From the NCBI GenBank assembly GCA_039028975.1, contig JBCCHB010000107.1:1-59706 (forward strand): a DNA stretch of 59,706 nucleotides, written 5' to 3'. Positions within the stretch are counted from its first letter, which is position 1. The number at the start of each line of letters is the position of its first letter. A program made the position numbers and the translations under genes. Source of the stretch: JAHBNG01 sp039028975. Lineage in GTDB: Bacteria; Chloroflexota; Anaerolineae; Caldilineales; Caldilineaceae. The notes below the pieces were generated by a model, which was given only the letters and a program-made list of their open reading frames with translations, was not told the origin of the DNA and did not search any database. Of the stretch, positions 34,282 to 43,856 are shown piece by piece.

Positions 34282-35295
34282 CTACACTTTACGGAGCGCG
34301 GGCAATAGCTCTTCCGATATGAGTTTCATACTAGATAGCGCGTTCGCAAGCGGCATACCGGCCCAATGGGTGCGAAAGACAAAATGGTTGATTCCGAGTT
34401 CTTGCCAATACGGTTTCAATTCCTCGAAACATTCTTCTGGGGAGCCAAGAATAAAACGACCTTTGATCAGTTCGTCTAATTCTCTATCAAAGGATTCATT
34501 CCCCGGCATTGCATCATCCTGACCCCACTTGGCGTAATCGCGATATTTGCCGAGCAGATAGGGGCCAGCCATTTCTACTGCTGTGGCCCGATCCTTGGCG
34601 CAGAAGATCTCCTTGAGTGTTGGCACTTCCTGGGGCATGGGTTTGCCATGTGCTGCGAGTTCCGCGCGGTAAATGCCAAGTTGATGGCGGATGGTATCGA
34701 TGTTGGCGTGGGGGTTAATAAACCAAGCATCGGATAAGCGAGCCGCACGACGTACTGCCCGATCATTGTTGGCTGCGATCCAAATGGGTGGATGGGGATG
34801 CTGCACTGGGCGAATATTCATACGCACATTGTCCAGATGACACCGCTCACTGTGATAGGTCACCGATTCTTCAGTCCACAATCGTTGGAGTAGCGCCAGG
34901 TTCTCTTCAAAACGCTTGACACGAGTTCCCTTGGGCACATTGAAGGCTTCGAACTCCATCTCCCGATAGCCCAGACCGACGCCAAAGACGAAATTGCCCC
35001 GCGCTATGATGTCGAGGGTTGCTACCGTCTCTGCAACATGGACTGGATTATGCAGAGGAAGCAAGAGAACGCCTAATCCGGTGGTCATCTCACCGGCTTC
35101 AGGCATTAGCCGTGCCAAGAATGGGACAATTTGCAGTTGTTTGTTGTTGCCTTCGTTGAGGTAGTGATGGCCACAGAAGAGCGAATCCCACCCGCTGTCG
35201 CGGGCATGGTGGACCATGATGATTTGCTCTTCCAAGGCGCTAACCATCTCTTTATCCAGGTGATGTTGGTTAGTAATATATACGCCGATTTTCAT
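34282..35295 (-). CDS. LLM-class flavin-dependent oxidoreductase
   Basis: A 337-aa luciferase-like monooxygenase fold (TIM barrel) using reduced flavin or F420. Marks: MKIGVYITNQHH at the N-terminus, WDSLFCGHHYL, TTGLGVLLLPLHNPVHVAE, FGVGLGYREMEFEAF, and PPIWIAANNDRAVRRAARL. Members oxidise or desulfonate small organics; alkanesulfonate monooxygenase is a distant relative, but this sequence is not specific enough to claim it. A frame relic of PhyH follows immediately. Confidence 0.9.
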   Translation of the reverse strand: MKIGVYITNQHHLDKEMVSALEEQIIMVHHARDSGWDSLFCGHHYLNEGNNKQLQIVPFLARLMPEAGEMTTGLGVLLLPLHNPVHVAETVATLDIIARGNFVFGVGLGYREMEFEAFNVPKGTRVKRFEENLALLQRLWTEESVTYHSERCHLDNVRMNIRPVQHPHPPIWIAANNDRAVRRAARLSDAWFINPHANIDTIRHQLGIYRAELAAHGKPMPQEVPTLKEIFCAKDRATAVEMAGPYLLGKYRDYAKWGQDDAMPGNESFDRELDELIKGRFILGSPEECFEELKPYWQELGINHFVFRTHWAGMPLANALSSMKLISEELLPALRKV

Positions 35296-35380
35296 TACTT
35301 TGTCCTCAACTTTAGATTAAAAAATCTGAATCAACTTATTATCCCTGAACAGCGGTTTGTTAACTCCGTTTCCGCGTCTA

Positions 35381-36157
35381 TTAGCCAGACGGCGGCGTGA
35401 AGTGGACTCTGCGCGTCCCATCAAACGAAATGCGTGGCCAGTCCCGATCCCACTTCTCAGAGTGATAGGGAATGTAGTGGCAGGCCAAGGCGTGTCGCGC
35501 GCGACCTGGTTCCTGAACCGGCAGACCGCTATGAAGCAGCCGACCGTCGAAGAAGATGACATCACCTTGCTTCACCAACACTTGAACGCTGTCCCGAGTA
35601 TCTTCGTCTGCCAATTTCTGAACTGCTGGGAAATAGCGGTTGAATTGCCACTGATCGAATGTTTCGTCTCACCCTGGTGGCGGTTCTGGAACATCCATCT
35701 TAGTGATCAGCCGCCCCTTGTGCGAACCCGGTATGACACCCAATGGCCCGTTCCCCTCATCCACATCAACCATGGCAATCCATGCCGACACACAATCCGG
35801 CAGATAGTATTGATCCTGATGCCAGGGTACCTCAGAGCCTTCGAAAAAGTGCATGGTCTGAATCCCTTCGGCTTCGTCCTCCAGACAATCGGCCAAAGGC
35901 TGCTGCAAGCGCGGAGCAATGAAGAGCGCCAACGCCATTGGGTCATACAGATGCTGATTAAAAGAGCGAAAGCCAAACTTGGTATTCTGTTCAAAGCCAT
36001 CCAGGGTTTTGCGGCCATCGCGCAGATCTTCGACGTGTTTCACGAAGTCTTGACACTCTTCGGAGCTGAACAAGCCTCGTAGCACCACGTAGCCATTTTC
36101 CTGATAGAAGGCTTTCTCTTCTGGGCTAAGCCCCAGTGCATTGTTGGATTGATTCAT
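35381..36157 (-). pseudogene. PhyH dioxygenase interrupted by one in-frame TGA
   Basis: One continuous frame of 258 sense codons is broken only by TGA at 35669-35671 (codon 163). Before it: EEKAFYQENGYVVLRGLF, HxD in VPWHQDQYYLPD and GPLGVIPGSHKGR. After it, without frame change: DETFDQWQFNRYFPAVQ, VLVKQGDVIFFDGRLLHSG (distal His) and RARHALACHY. Both halves are well conserved, so the nonsense change is recent, or an assembly error. TGA directly follows PEPPPG; a Trp, Arg or Gly codon is one base away. Confidence 0.85.
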
Positions 36158-36291
36158 GATGAGACCCCCAGGCTCGTTATTTCTTCCGATGTAAAAATGT
36201 GAATATAGTCGTCTTCCACTACCTGTGTAGCGATCTGACCAACAGACCGTTCAAAAAGCACATAGCGTACTTCCCAACGGGCTTTCGGATG

Positions 36292-36373
36292 GTATAACGA
36301 ATTCTGTGTAAAATGCCAGCGGTTTTGAGTGGACAAAGCCTCTATTTCGGATTTTACACAACCATCGTTATAC
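36292..36373. repeat. Inverted repeat GTATAACGA-N-TGTGTAAAAT
   Basis: The left arm 36292-36314 and right arm 36351-36373 match in two blocks (GTATAACGA/TCGTTATAC and TGTGTAAAAT/ATTTTACACA) with a small unmatched bulge. It lies between the nucleoside hydrolase and the TGA-interrupted PhyH gene. The short minus-strand frame 36154-36336 that overlaps it has no recognisable product. Confidence 0.85.
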
Positions 36374-36405
36374 GACCCCTTTTAGCTACTCTGGTCTTTT
36401 GTCAT

Positions 36406-37365
36406 TTACCTTGTCTGCTCGAAAACGAGATCGATGTAGCGCCGCTTCAACGCCTCTACATTCAGTGAGTCTGATATGGTCAAATAATCAGAAGAGGTGG
36501 TATCAGTCTTCTCGGCATTCATACGTTCCCAGGGATGCACAACCATCATCCCGCGCGTCTGTACCCCAGTCAATTCAACGGTGATCTCATCAAGCTTGAT
36601 GCAGGAAATGTGTTCCCGTTCGCCAGCGACCCAAAAGACAGGGATCACATCATAGCACATGGGACCGGGCTTGTATTCAACGCCAGCGTTCCACCACAGT
36701 TCTGTCGCCGCATGCATCGCCTGAAGAAAAGACGATGGTGAATCATGAGTCAGCGCTGCCACCTCGGCCATCGTGAATGTCAGGTGTTGGCATATACTCC
36801 ACGTAGCGAGAAAAACAGGGATTCCACTTTTCAGAATCAGATCAGCCGCTTCTGGATCATGATGGACATTGGACTCATTGTGCAAGAGGTGGACTTCGCC
36901 GCCCATCAAGGCGATAGAGTCGATCATGGATTTCTGCTGGGCGTCAGCTAATCTCACTACCTCGGCAATATTGGTCCAGGGTCCCGTACCGATAAGCGTA
37001 ATTGGTTCTTCCGTTTGATGTAGGGTTTCCAGCATGAAGGGGACTGCATCATCATACTCTCTACCATGCTCAGGGTCGTCGGGGGATACCAGTTCGAGGT
37101 GGGTCAGGTACTGCTTGTAGGTTGTCTCATCCGTTCCGAGTTCTATAAGTGCTTCGGGGATGCGGATGCCCGCGTAGACCAGTATATCCGCTCGCTCCGC
37201 TAGCCGCAACATTTTTGCAATAAGTCGAGCTCGAGCCTGGGTGTCGGCGGAGACGGTGGTTACACCAACCAATTCCAGATTCGGATGCTTAAGGATAAGC
37301 GCCAACGCGTAGAGATCATCGATATCGCCACCTGCATCTGTGTCAAAGATCACTTTGGTTCTCAT
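36406..37365 (-). CDS. Inosine/uridine-preferring nucleoside hydrolase family protein
   Basis: A 319-aa nucleoside hydrolase-fold protein cleaving N-glycosidic bonds to free base and ribose. The calcium-binding N-terminus VIFDTDAGGDIDDLYAL keeps the DxDxxxDD motif; later marks are LIGTGPWTNIAEVV, SIALMGGEV and NVHHDPEAADL. The C-terminal Asp region reads CYDVIPV instead of the more usual DPLAV. AAGGAGAAGGAAG precedes the ATG. It is the third gene of a unit with the kinase-like and GH43 genes (12-base spacing). Confidence 0.92.
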   Translation of the reverse strand: MRTKVIFDTDAGGDIDDLYALALILKHPNLELVGVTTVSADTQARARLIAKMLRLAERADILVYAGIRIPEALIELGTDETTYKQYLTHLELVSPDDPEHGREYDDAVPFMLETLHQTEEPITLIGTGPWTNIAEVVRLADAQQKSMIDSIALMGGEVHLLHNESNVHHDPEAADLILKSGIPVFLATWSICQHLTFTMAEVAALTHDSPSSFLQAMHAATELWWNAGVEYKPGPMCYDVIPVFWVAGEREHISCIKLDEITVELTGVQTRGMMVVHPWERMNAEKTDTTSSDYLTISDSLNVEALKRRYIDLVFEQTR

Positions 37366-37377
37366 GCTTCCTTCTCC

Positions 37378-38274
37378 TTAATTTACCAACCGAATTGTAT
37401 CTCCCGTATCCTCGACTGTGAGGAATACCGCACGTTCGTCGGGCGTCTGATTGGGCCGATGAAAGGTTAGGAAGAGCCGTCCATCAAAGGCTTGGAAGAG
37501 CATACCATGGCCGCCATCTTCAGCCCAAAGTGGCTCAGGCTCTTGGTGCCAAGGGCCGGTAATTGTGTCCATTTCCGAGCGAGCGATTCCCATGGCGTAG
37601 CCCTTGTTGCCCATGCTCGACCAGAGCATCAGTAAGCGACCTTTACGCGTTCGATAGAGAAACGGGCCATCGGTGATGTAGGTAGGAAATTGATGAACAT
37701 CGCCCTGCTTTGGCCAGCCAGAGCGCTTCACCCAGGGTGCTTCCGAGGCGCTAAAGAGGTGAACCGGCCGACCAGCGGCTTCTTTCAGATCATCGGAGAG
37801 CGGCATGGCAATCATAGCACCGTTGTGGATTTGTACCCATTCGTGACAAAAGACGATCCAGGGTTTGCCATCATCGGCAATGTAGAGGGTGCCATCCAGA
37901 CACTGCCACTCCGCTGGGGTGATTGGCCCGTCCGAAAGAGGAGCATAAGGGCCTGCAATTTTATCGGAGACCAGAATCTGGGTAGCACGATATCGATTTG
38001 GGGCTTTGAAAGAGGCGAACATATAGTATCGCCCCTGATAGTGATGAACTTCCGGTGCCCAGAAGTTTTCCGTGCTCCAGAAGCCAGCAGGAGGTCGAAA
38101 AGCGGGCAGCGGGCCTTCCCAAGTCTGTAAATCGGTGCTGTGGTAGCAATCAAAGCCCGTAGCTGGGCCTGACCAGGCGTTTTTATCGGTAGTTCCGAAG
38201 AGATAGTAGCGTTGATCCACCGCGTGGGGAACAACAAAGGGATCTCGAATTTGGATCTGCTCTGTTTTTAACAT
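37378..38274 (-). CDS. Glycoside hydrolase family 43-like protein
   Basis: A 298-aa five-bladed beta-propeller glycosidase of GH43 or a neighbouring clan-F family, likely acting on arabinosides or xylosides. The three catalytic acids are in place: the base Asp in QIRDPFVVP, the pKa-tuning Asp in QCLDGTLYI and the acid Glu in FCHEWVQ. ENFWAPEVHHYQGRYYMF is a typical propeller motif. There is no signal peptide, so it works on imported oligosaccharides. It is 10 bases downstream of the APH-like gene. Confidence 0.9.
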   Translation of the reverse strand: MLKTEQIQIRDPFVVPHAVDQRYYLFGTTDKNAWSGPATGFDCYHSTDLQTWEGPLPAFRPPAGFWSTENFWAPEVHHYQGRYYMFASFKAPNRYRATQILVSDKIAGPYAPLSDGPITPAEWQCLDGTLYIADDGKPWIVFCHEWVQIHNGAMIAMPLSDDLKEAAGRPVHLFSASEAPWVKRSGWPKQGDVHQFPTYITDGPFLYRTRKGRLLMLWSSMGNKGYAMGIARSEMDTITGPWHQEPEPLWAEDGGHGMLFQAFDGRLFLTFHRPNQTPDERAVFLTVEDTGDTIRLVN

Positions 38275-38284
38275 GTCAGTTAAT

Positions 38285-39166
38285 TTAAGTCATTTGCAAC
38301 TGCGTACGTAAGTCTGACCAACATTGCTCAACCACACCCTCTGGTGCATACTCAGCGTCGTCAATGATCACTTCAACTGTATTGATAACTCGTAGTCGCG
38401 CCATTTTCTCCAGCAGTGCCCCAGGGCGTGGATGTCCGTAGTGCCGTGCAATCTCCACCAGGGTTGCCTCACCAATATCTTCGTAGATCGCGCAAAAGTC
38501 AAGATCAGGATCGCCAAGCACCATGTTCCCAAAATCGAAGACACCGGTAATCTCATCGTTCACAATTCTTACATTTCCAGGGCATAAATCTCTGTGAATG
38601 AGAGACGGTGAAAAGTCGTGCGCACAGTGGTCGAGCTGCTCTTCAAAAATCGACTCCAGGCTACCCCATTGTTGACTGGAGATGGCGGGTCTTATTTCAG
38701 TTTCGGCAGCCGTAAATAGTCGTCTCGTTGTCTTGGCCAGCTCGTTGTGATCTTCATGATAAATCAGGTCTATCAGTTCCGGTGGCGGGGAAATGTTGTG
38801 TAGCGTACGCAAGAATAGAGCCATATTCTCAAGGATGATCTGAAGTTTCGGTGTTGATACTAAATCCGTATCCAATGCTATGCCAGGCAGATAACTATAT
38901 ACGGCATATCCAAACGGGGTAGCTTTTGAATCTCGTTGATGCAACAAAGGATGTGGAACCGCGCGAGGCAACTCTTCACCCAGTCTGTCGAGGAACATGA
39001 TTTCCACGGCCAACTCATCCCAGCAGTCCAGTTTGGGGACTTTAAAGACTTTGGTCTTGTTCACCAAATATCCCAAGCAGCTCCACCCCTCGTCTAGTCG
39101 CTCAACTGCTGTGATGACAAGCTCCGGATTTTCTACCTCAATGAGTTTCCAGTCATGGGTGTTCAT
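38285..39166 (-). CDS. APH-family small-molecule kinase
   Basis: A 293-aa aminoglycoside phosphotransferase/choline kinase-fold protein. It shows the Brenner motif LIHRDLCPGNVRI (HxDxxxxN) and the metal-binding GVFDFGNMVLGDPDLDF. In a unit with a glycosidase and a nucleoside hydrolase, a sugar, nucleoside or homoserine-type substrate is more likely than an antibiotic (inference). The upstream region carries CCAGACATGTCTGG palindromes. Confidence 0.85.
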   Translation of the reverse strand: MNTHDWKLIEVENPELVITAVERLDEGWSCLGYLVNKTKVFKVPKLDCWDELAVEIMFLDRLGEELPRAVPHPLLHQRDSKATPFGYAVYSYLPGIALDTDLVSTPKLQIILENMALFLRTLHNISPPPELIDLIYHEDHNELAKTTRRLFTAAETEIRPAISSQQWGSLESIFEEQLDHCAHDFSPSLIHRDLCPGNVRIVNDEITGVFDFGNMVLGDPDLDFCAIYEDIGEATLVEIARHYGHPRPGALLEKMARLRVINTVEVIIDDAEYAPEGVVEQCWSDLRTQLQMT

Positions 39167-39212
39167 AAAAATCTCTAGCGGATGGAAAGTCAGACCTTAG
39201 TCGTCGTTCTGT

Positions 39213-39278
39213 CCAGACATGTCTGGCTTCACTCTCAAGGAAAGCGGCTCTACCAGGGTGTTCAAACCAGACATGTCT
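39213..39278. repeat. Palindrome CCAGACATGTCTGG and second half-copy
   Basis: A perfect 14-base palindrome at 39213-39226 and a second CCAGACATGTCT at 39267-39278 lie just upstream of the kinase-GH43-hydrolase unit. They could be operator sites or parts of a dispersed repeat. Confidence 0.75.
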
Positions 39279-39336
39279 TCACCGATGAGCCCATCTGGAT
39301 GAGACGATGACCAAAGCCGCAAATTGATTACCTTTG

Positions 39337-40224
39337 CTAAAAGAACTTGTTGTATCCCAGAGCTGGACGATAATTGACCGTCTCATCTGGTTGCGGCCAA
39401 GCGATGTCATATCCGGCTGGCGGCTGATAGGCAAAGGGCTCTTCATCCTGCCCGTAGCTGGTCTCTTTGCGCAGATCGATGGCGTGCATCACCAGGCGAA
39501 TGCGCTCCTGAATCCAGGTGTCGTTGAGCGGGCTACCGGGCCGGATGCCGCCTTGTGTTAGTGCGGCATTGAGTCCTTGAAACTCATAGTAGAGCGTGCG
39601 TCGCAGGCTGTTACCGGTGTTGCGCTTGGAGCCATGCACCACCCGCGTATTGTGGATCAACACGTCGCCAGCCTGAACGGGTACTTCTACCAAACCAGGA
39701 AAATCAAAGCCCTGCTTTGCTACCTCTGCGGGGGATAGGTTCAGTTTGTGGCTGCCCGGTGCCGCCAACAGACAACCATTCTCCACGGTGGCATCATCCA
39801 GATAGTAGTCGACGTTAAAGATCAGCGGAGCCAATTCAGGGTCGCTGGCATCGCAATCGCAGTGAACTGGGACTTCCTTGCCGTTCCCAGGCGTCTTGAA
39901 GACAAACGCCTCGGCCCCGCAGATAAAATCGTCGCCCAGTAGATGCTGCACGACCTCTAAAATGATAGGATGACCCAGTAGCTTGACGAAAGAATTGTTG
40001 GGCGCTTTAGGGAAGATGTACTGCACCCGGTGAAAGACGATCTCTCCGGTATCGGGCAGCGGATCGTAGAAGTAGTCGCTGGCTGGCTCCTGGCCTTCAT
40101 ATCCGGTATCAATCATGTGGGCCGTGTCAGCCTGCAAACCCGCGAGTTCGGCTTTTGAAATAACTTGGGGGAGCAGAACATAACCATGTTGATCAAATTT
40201 GGTAGCAATTGATTCAATATTCAT
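39337..40224 (-). CDS. PhyH-family Fe(II) dioxygenase
   Basis: A 295-aa PhyH protein. The iron site reads HxD in VPVHCDCDASD and the distal His in NTRVVHGSKRNTGNSLRR, with the 2-oxoglutarate Arg following. ATVENGCLLAAPGSH is the usual core. The two Cys around the HxD (H-C-D-C-D) are uncommon. It starts at 40224 (MNIESIATKF). It is upstream of the kinase unit but separated by 170 bases with palindromes. Confidence 0.92.
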   Translation of the reverse strand: MNIESIATKFDQHGYVLLPQVISKAELAGLQADTAHMIDTGYEGQEPASDYFYDPLPDTGEIVFHRVQYIFPKAPNNSFVKLLGHPIILEVVQHLLGDDFICGAEAFVFKTPGNGKEVPVHCDCDASDPELAPLIFNVDYYLDDATVENGCLLAAPGSHKLNLSPAEVAKQGFDFPGLVEVPVQAGDVLIHNTRVVHGSKRNTGNSLRRTLYYEFQGLNAALTQGGIRPGSPLNDTWIQERIRLVMHAIDLRKETSYGQDEEPFAYQPPAGYDIAWPQPDETVNYRPALGYNKFF

Positions 40225-40540
40225 GGAGTTGGATTCCTCTAGTGATTGTGAGTTACGAGAAGTAAATCAGCACGGTTCAATCAGATCTCAGGTGGTTGAC
40301 AGCCGTAGGTCACTTTTTGAAAGTGACATGTTTCCATCGAAGCAGGCTTGTCACATTGCAAATGTGTCCTACAATAGAGCGTCTTTTCTTGTCAACCAAA
40401 TCTATTGCGGAACAGCTACCGGTAATAATGCACAAAAAATCATGAGATGTGGCGAATAGCGAAGCGCCAAAGCGTAAGTTCAAAGAACTGTTTCCATAAG
40501 CGTTTGAATATAGTATACTTGAAGTACTGGCTCTCTGTGA
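40225..40540. other. Gene-free divergent region with nested palindromes
   Basis: It holds GATCTCAGGTGGTTGACAG at about 40284-40302 (also found inverted near 44068-44086), a hairpin GTCACTTT/AAAGTGAC at 40309-40327, and a second palindrome around CACATTGCAAATGTG with an outer GTAGG...CCTAC pair ending near 40373. No gene is supported. Confidence 0.7.
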
Positions 40541-40573
40541 ATGAACCGTAATATTCCTAATATTTATCATACC

Positions 40574-42139
40574 ATGCGAGAATTCAACATCCTTGGCCCT
40601 GTCTATCCCCAATACCATTATCATGTAGATCGAGTTGCGGTCAAAGCAATTTTGCGCGAAAAAATAGAGAAGGGGCGTTACTTTACTCTAAACGCAGCAC
40701 GGCAAATTGGCAAGACCACGCTTTTTCAAGAGATTATCGCCGAACTAGAGGCCACCGGTGACTATATTGGTATTCTGCTCGACTTTGAGTCATTAACAGA
40801 CTTTGATCCAGCGCGGACCTATGAGATGTTGGCCCTGGCTTTACGAGAATGGCGGGAGATACAGGCACCATCTGCTCCAGAGCCTTCGCCGATGCGTGAT
40901 CATGGTGATTTTATCCAGTGGCTGAAGGAAACTGGTCGGGGGCTGCAAAAACGAGTCGTTCTCATTATTGACGAATTTGAGGCCGTTCCAACCGAAATTA
41001 GTACGCCGATATTAAGTCAGTTTCGGGCCATGTATCTGAAGCGTTATGAACCGAAGCTGTATAGTACTCACTCAATTCTCCTGGTTGGTGTGCAAACCAT
41101 TGCCCATATGTTGGGCGGTACTCAATCGCCCTTTAATATTGCCGATCAATATACGGTTCCCTACTTTACAGAAGAAGAATCCAGCAGCCTGTTAACCCAA
41201 CATACCGAGGCGACGGGGCAGATCTTTGAACAGGGCGCCTTGGATAGTGTCTTTGCCGAAACGGGCGGCCAACCCTTTTTGGTTAATCGATTGGGCCAGC
41301 TATTGACAGACGATCCTGAAAACGACTACAGTCAACCCATTACCCAGGAAGACTTTGATTATGCGCTAGCCAAGCTGATCAACGAGAATAACACAAATTT
41401 CTATACGATTCGCTCCAAGGCCAAGCTGCATAAGAGCGAAGTGCTTGAGGCCCTCTTTCAGAACACATTTTACTATGACTTTCAGGATGAGGTGACCCAA
41501 GAGCTACTTATGTTTGGCGTGTTGCGGGTTCATGAAGATCAGAATGGTGTTGAGTACGCACGCATTGCCAATCCTATCTATCAGAAAATTTTAGTCAAAG
41601 CATTTGCACCGACTCACAGCATCATGAGGCAGGTAGTGAATGGCCATGTAGTGAATGGCCATGCGTTCAACCGCTTTGTAGTTGACAATCAACTGCACCT
41701 TGATCACGTCATGGACAGCTTCAAAGCCTTTATGGAAGAGCATGGGGTGCGCTTATTGAAAAGTGAAGCCACCCACAATCCTCTGGAAATTAGTGGTCAG
41801 TATCTCCTGCTGAGTTATCTCACGGCAATTTTGCGCTCTGTGGGCGGCTTTGTTACTGTCGAATCGCTATCGACCGCGGGCGAGATCGATCTAGCTGGGT
41901 TCTTCCGCGATCAACGCTTTATTATCGAGACCAAAGTCTGGTATGGCAATGCCCGCTATGAAGAGGGACTAGAACAGTTGGCAAATTACCTGCGAGTGGC
42001 TGGCTTGCGTAAAGGCTACATGGTTATCTTTGATAATAAGAAAGATGACAACAAGCTGCTTGCCAAAAAGGGAGATGTCTTTGAACTAGTGCTTCAAGAA
42101 AAAGTGCTGCGAGTTTACCTCATCGGCGTAACCGTCTGA
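40574..42139 (+). CDS. AAA-like ATPase with C-terminal PD-(D/E)XK domain
   Basis: A protein of about 521 aa. An N-terminal AAA-like ATPase has a variant Walker A (NAARQIGKTTLFQE) and Walker B VVLIIDEFEAVP. The middle holds a winged-helix-like part, and the C-terminus a PD-(D/E)XK nuclease-like core: STAGEIDLAGFF (Asp), FIIETKVWYG (ExK). Such fusions are abundant and mostly uncharacterised in Chloroflexota and Bacteroidota; roles in mobile-element control or defence have been suggested but not shown. I start at 40574 (MREFNILGP); the frame opens at 40541. A tandem VVNGHVVNGHAF repeat lies near residue 365. Confidence 0.85.
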   Translation: MREFNILGPVYPQYHYHVDRVAVKAILREKIEKGRYFTLNAARQIGKTTLFQEIIAELEATGDYIGILLDFESLTDFDPARTYEMLALALREWREIQAPSAPEPSPMRDHGDFIQWLKETGRGLQKRVVLIIDEFEAVPTEISTPILSQFRAMYLKRYEPKLYSTHSILLVGVQTIAHMLGGTQSPFNIADQYTVPYFTEEESSSLLTQHTEATGQIFEQGALDSVFAETGGQPFLVNRLGQLLTDDPENDYSQPITQEDFDYALAKLINENNTNFYTIRSKAKLHKSEVLEALFQNTFYYDFQDEVTQELLMFGVLRVHEDQNGVEYARIANPIYQKILVKAFAPTHSIMRQVVNGHVVNGHAFNRFVVDNQLHLDHVMDSFKAFMEEHGVRLLKSEATHNPLEISGQYLLLSYLTAILRSVGGFVTVESLSTAGEIDLAGFFRDQRFIIETKVWYGNARYEEGLEQLANYLRVAGLRKGYMVIFDNKKDDNKLLAKKGDVFELVLQEKVLRVYLIGVTV

Positions 42140-42176
42140 CATTGGCGACAAGGCTTGAGTGTGAAAACTTGATGTC

Positions 42177-43856
42177 TTACCGATAAATCCACCATATTCG
42201 ATCTGACGCCATTGTCGGATAGATGTGAGAGACCCCGTCTGGCCACACAATTTCAACCTCTTCAATCTCAGCCGTACCTAGACCAAAGTAGAGGGTCAGT
42301 GCATTCCCCGCGCCCAAGCTAGAACCGCTCTGCACTTCTTGCATTTGGGTCTGACCATCGGTTGTCGTCAGGTAAATGCGTGCGCCGATGGCGTTGCGGT
42401 TCATTCCATCTGCACCTACCAGATTGGCGGCGAACCAATGATGGTTGCTGGGTGTACCAACTTTTCCTTGTCTGCCACTATTGCGAAAAAGGGTATAGCC
42501 CTCATTCCAGTTGCCCACCACAAAATCAACCCAGCCATCATTGTCATAGTCGGCATATGCGGCCCCCATACTCACCTGCTGGTTAGTGAACCATTGCGCT
42601 GGGGTGCCGTTAATGAAGGTACCGTCGCCAAGATTGTAAAAGAGGTAGTTGATGCGAGGATAGTGCATATCCTGCATCCCGCCCGGTTCAAATTTGCGTG
42701 GTTCGGTGGTCGATGCAGCCAGAAAGAGATCCTGCCAGCCATCATTGTTGATATCAAAGAAGAGAGGCCCCCAACCGACAACTGAGTTCTCGTGGACGCC
42801 AACGCCCGCGGCTTCTTCCACATTGATAAAGGTGCCGTCGCCCTGATTCTGAAGGAGGGCCATGGGACGCACCATGTTGGTGAAGTAGGTATCCAGATCA
42901 CCGTCGTTGTCGTAGTCGGCTATGGCTAGCCCCATGCCGCTAATGACGATGCCCGCGCCAGAATCGTCGGAGCCGTCGGACCAGCACCATGCGCCGCACT
43001 GGTCGTTGTTCGTGGCTGGTCCATCATTACGCCACAGGACATTGCCGATGGAATTTTTGTATTCATCATTGACCACGTAGATGTCCAGATCGCCGTCGTT
43101 ATCGTAATCTAGAAAGCTGCCCGCAAAGCCGGAACCAAGCGTCTTCGGATAAGGCAATGAGTCCGAGACATCGGTGAAGGTGCCGTCACCGTTGTTGTGG
43201 TAGAGCCGATCCTGATGCAGGGCGAAGTCAACCGGCTTGCACTCGGGCATACAGCTCCAGTTCACTACGTAGAGGTCCAGCAGGCCGTCGTTATCATAAT
43301 CGCCCCAGGCCGCAGATTGCCCTTTGCCTGTATCGCCGACCCCTGCTCTTGCAGTCACGTCCTGGAAGCCGATGCCGCGGTCGTTGTGAAAGATGACGTT
43401 GGCCTCGGCGTTGATCACATAGAGATCCAGCCAGCCGTCATTGTTGTAGTCGGCCCAGGTGACGCCACCGCTGGTCGATTCTGGTAGGCTCACCTGAGGC
43501 GAAAGGGTCGAAATGGAGAAGGTGCCATCTTGATTATTGTGGTAGAGCACGTTCGGATCCAGATTCCCGGTTACGCAGAGATCGACCCAGCCGTCGTTAT
43601 CGTAGTCACCCCAGGCTTGGCCGATGCCCAAATAGCCAGTCTTGGCATCCATCTTGAAAAACGCACGATGGGTTGCAGTGATGCCAGCAGCCGCCGAGAC
43701 ATCAACAAAGGGGGAAGATTGAGCCTGCCGCTGAACGACATCCCCTAGATTGCTTGAAGCGGTGGGTGCTTGCTGCACCGCACAACCAGTGCCAATCAGT
43801 ATTGCGAGCAAAAGGATGATGTTCTTGGACGTAGCGTGGAAAGCAATTTTCACCAT
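42177..43856 (-). CDS. FG-GAP repeat lipoprotein with ASPIC/UnbV domain
   Basis: A 559-aa secreted lipoprotein of the CRTAC1 type. The N-terminal segment ends in a lipobox (ILIGTGC). Seven FG-GAP/VCBS-type calcium-binding units follow, each with a DYDNDGWVDL-like core. The C-terminal ASPIC/UnbV domain (GARIYLTTTDGQTQMQEV, VEIVWPDGV) completes it. It probably forms a beta-propeller on the outer face for adhesion or glycan binding. It is convergent with the ATPase-nuclease gene and followed upstream by repeats. Confidence 0.9.
   Translation of the reverse strand: MVKIAFHATSKNIILLLAILIGTGCAVQQAPTASSNLGDVVQRQAQSSPFVDVSAAAGITATHRAFFKMDAKTGYLGIGQAWGDYDNDGWVDLCVTGNLDPNVLYHNNQDGTFSISTLSPQVSLPESTSGGVTWADYNNDGWLDLYVINAEANVIFHNDRGIGFQDVTARAGVGDTGKGQSAAWGDYDNDGLLDLYVVNWSCMPECKPVDFALHQDRLYHNNGDGTFTDVSDSLPYPKTLGSGFAGSFLDYDNDGDLDIYVVNDEYKNSIGNVLWRNDGPATNNDQCGAWCWSDGSDDSGAGIVISGMGLAIADYDNDGDLDTYFTNMVRPMALLQNQGDGTFINVEEAAGVGVHENSVVGWGPLFFDINNDGWQDLFLAASTTEPRKFEPGGMQDMHYPRINYLFYNLGDGTFINGTPAQWFTNQQVSMGAAYADYDNDGWVDFVVGNWNEGYTLFRNSGRQGKVGTPSNHHWFAANLVGADGMNRNAIGARIYLTTTDGQTQMQEVQSGSSLGAGNALTLYFGLGTAEIEEVEIVWPDGVSHIYPTMASDRIWWIYR

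Noticed and set aside
35669..35671. In-frame TGA as selenocysteine
   Set aside because: No recognisable stem-loop of the bacterial SECIS type directly follows, PhyH proteins have no Cys/Sec at this site, and two other relics show similar TGA nonsense codons.
36154..36336. 60-codon frame overlapping the start of the TGA-interrupted PhyH gene (ATGA)
   Set aside because: Its N-terminal third is made of the inverted repeat arm; no family seen. Possibly a gene tail but not supportable.
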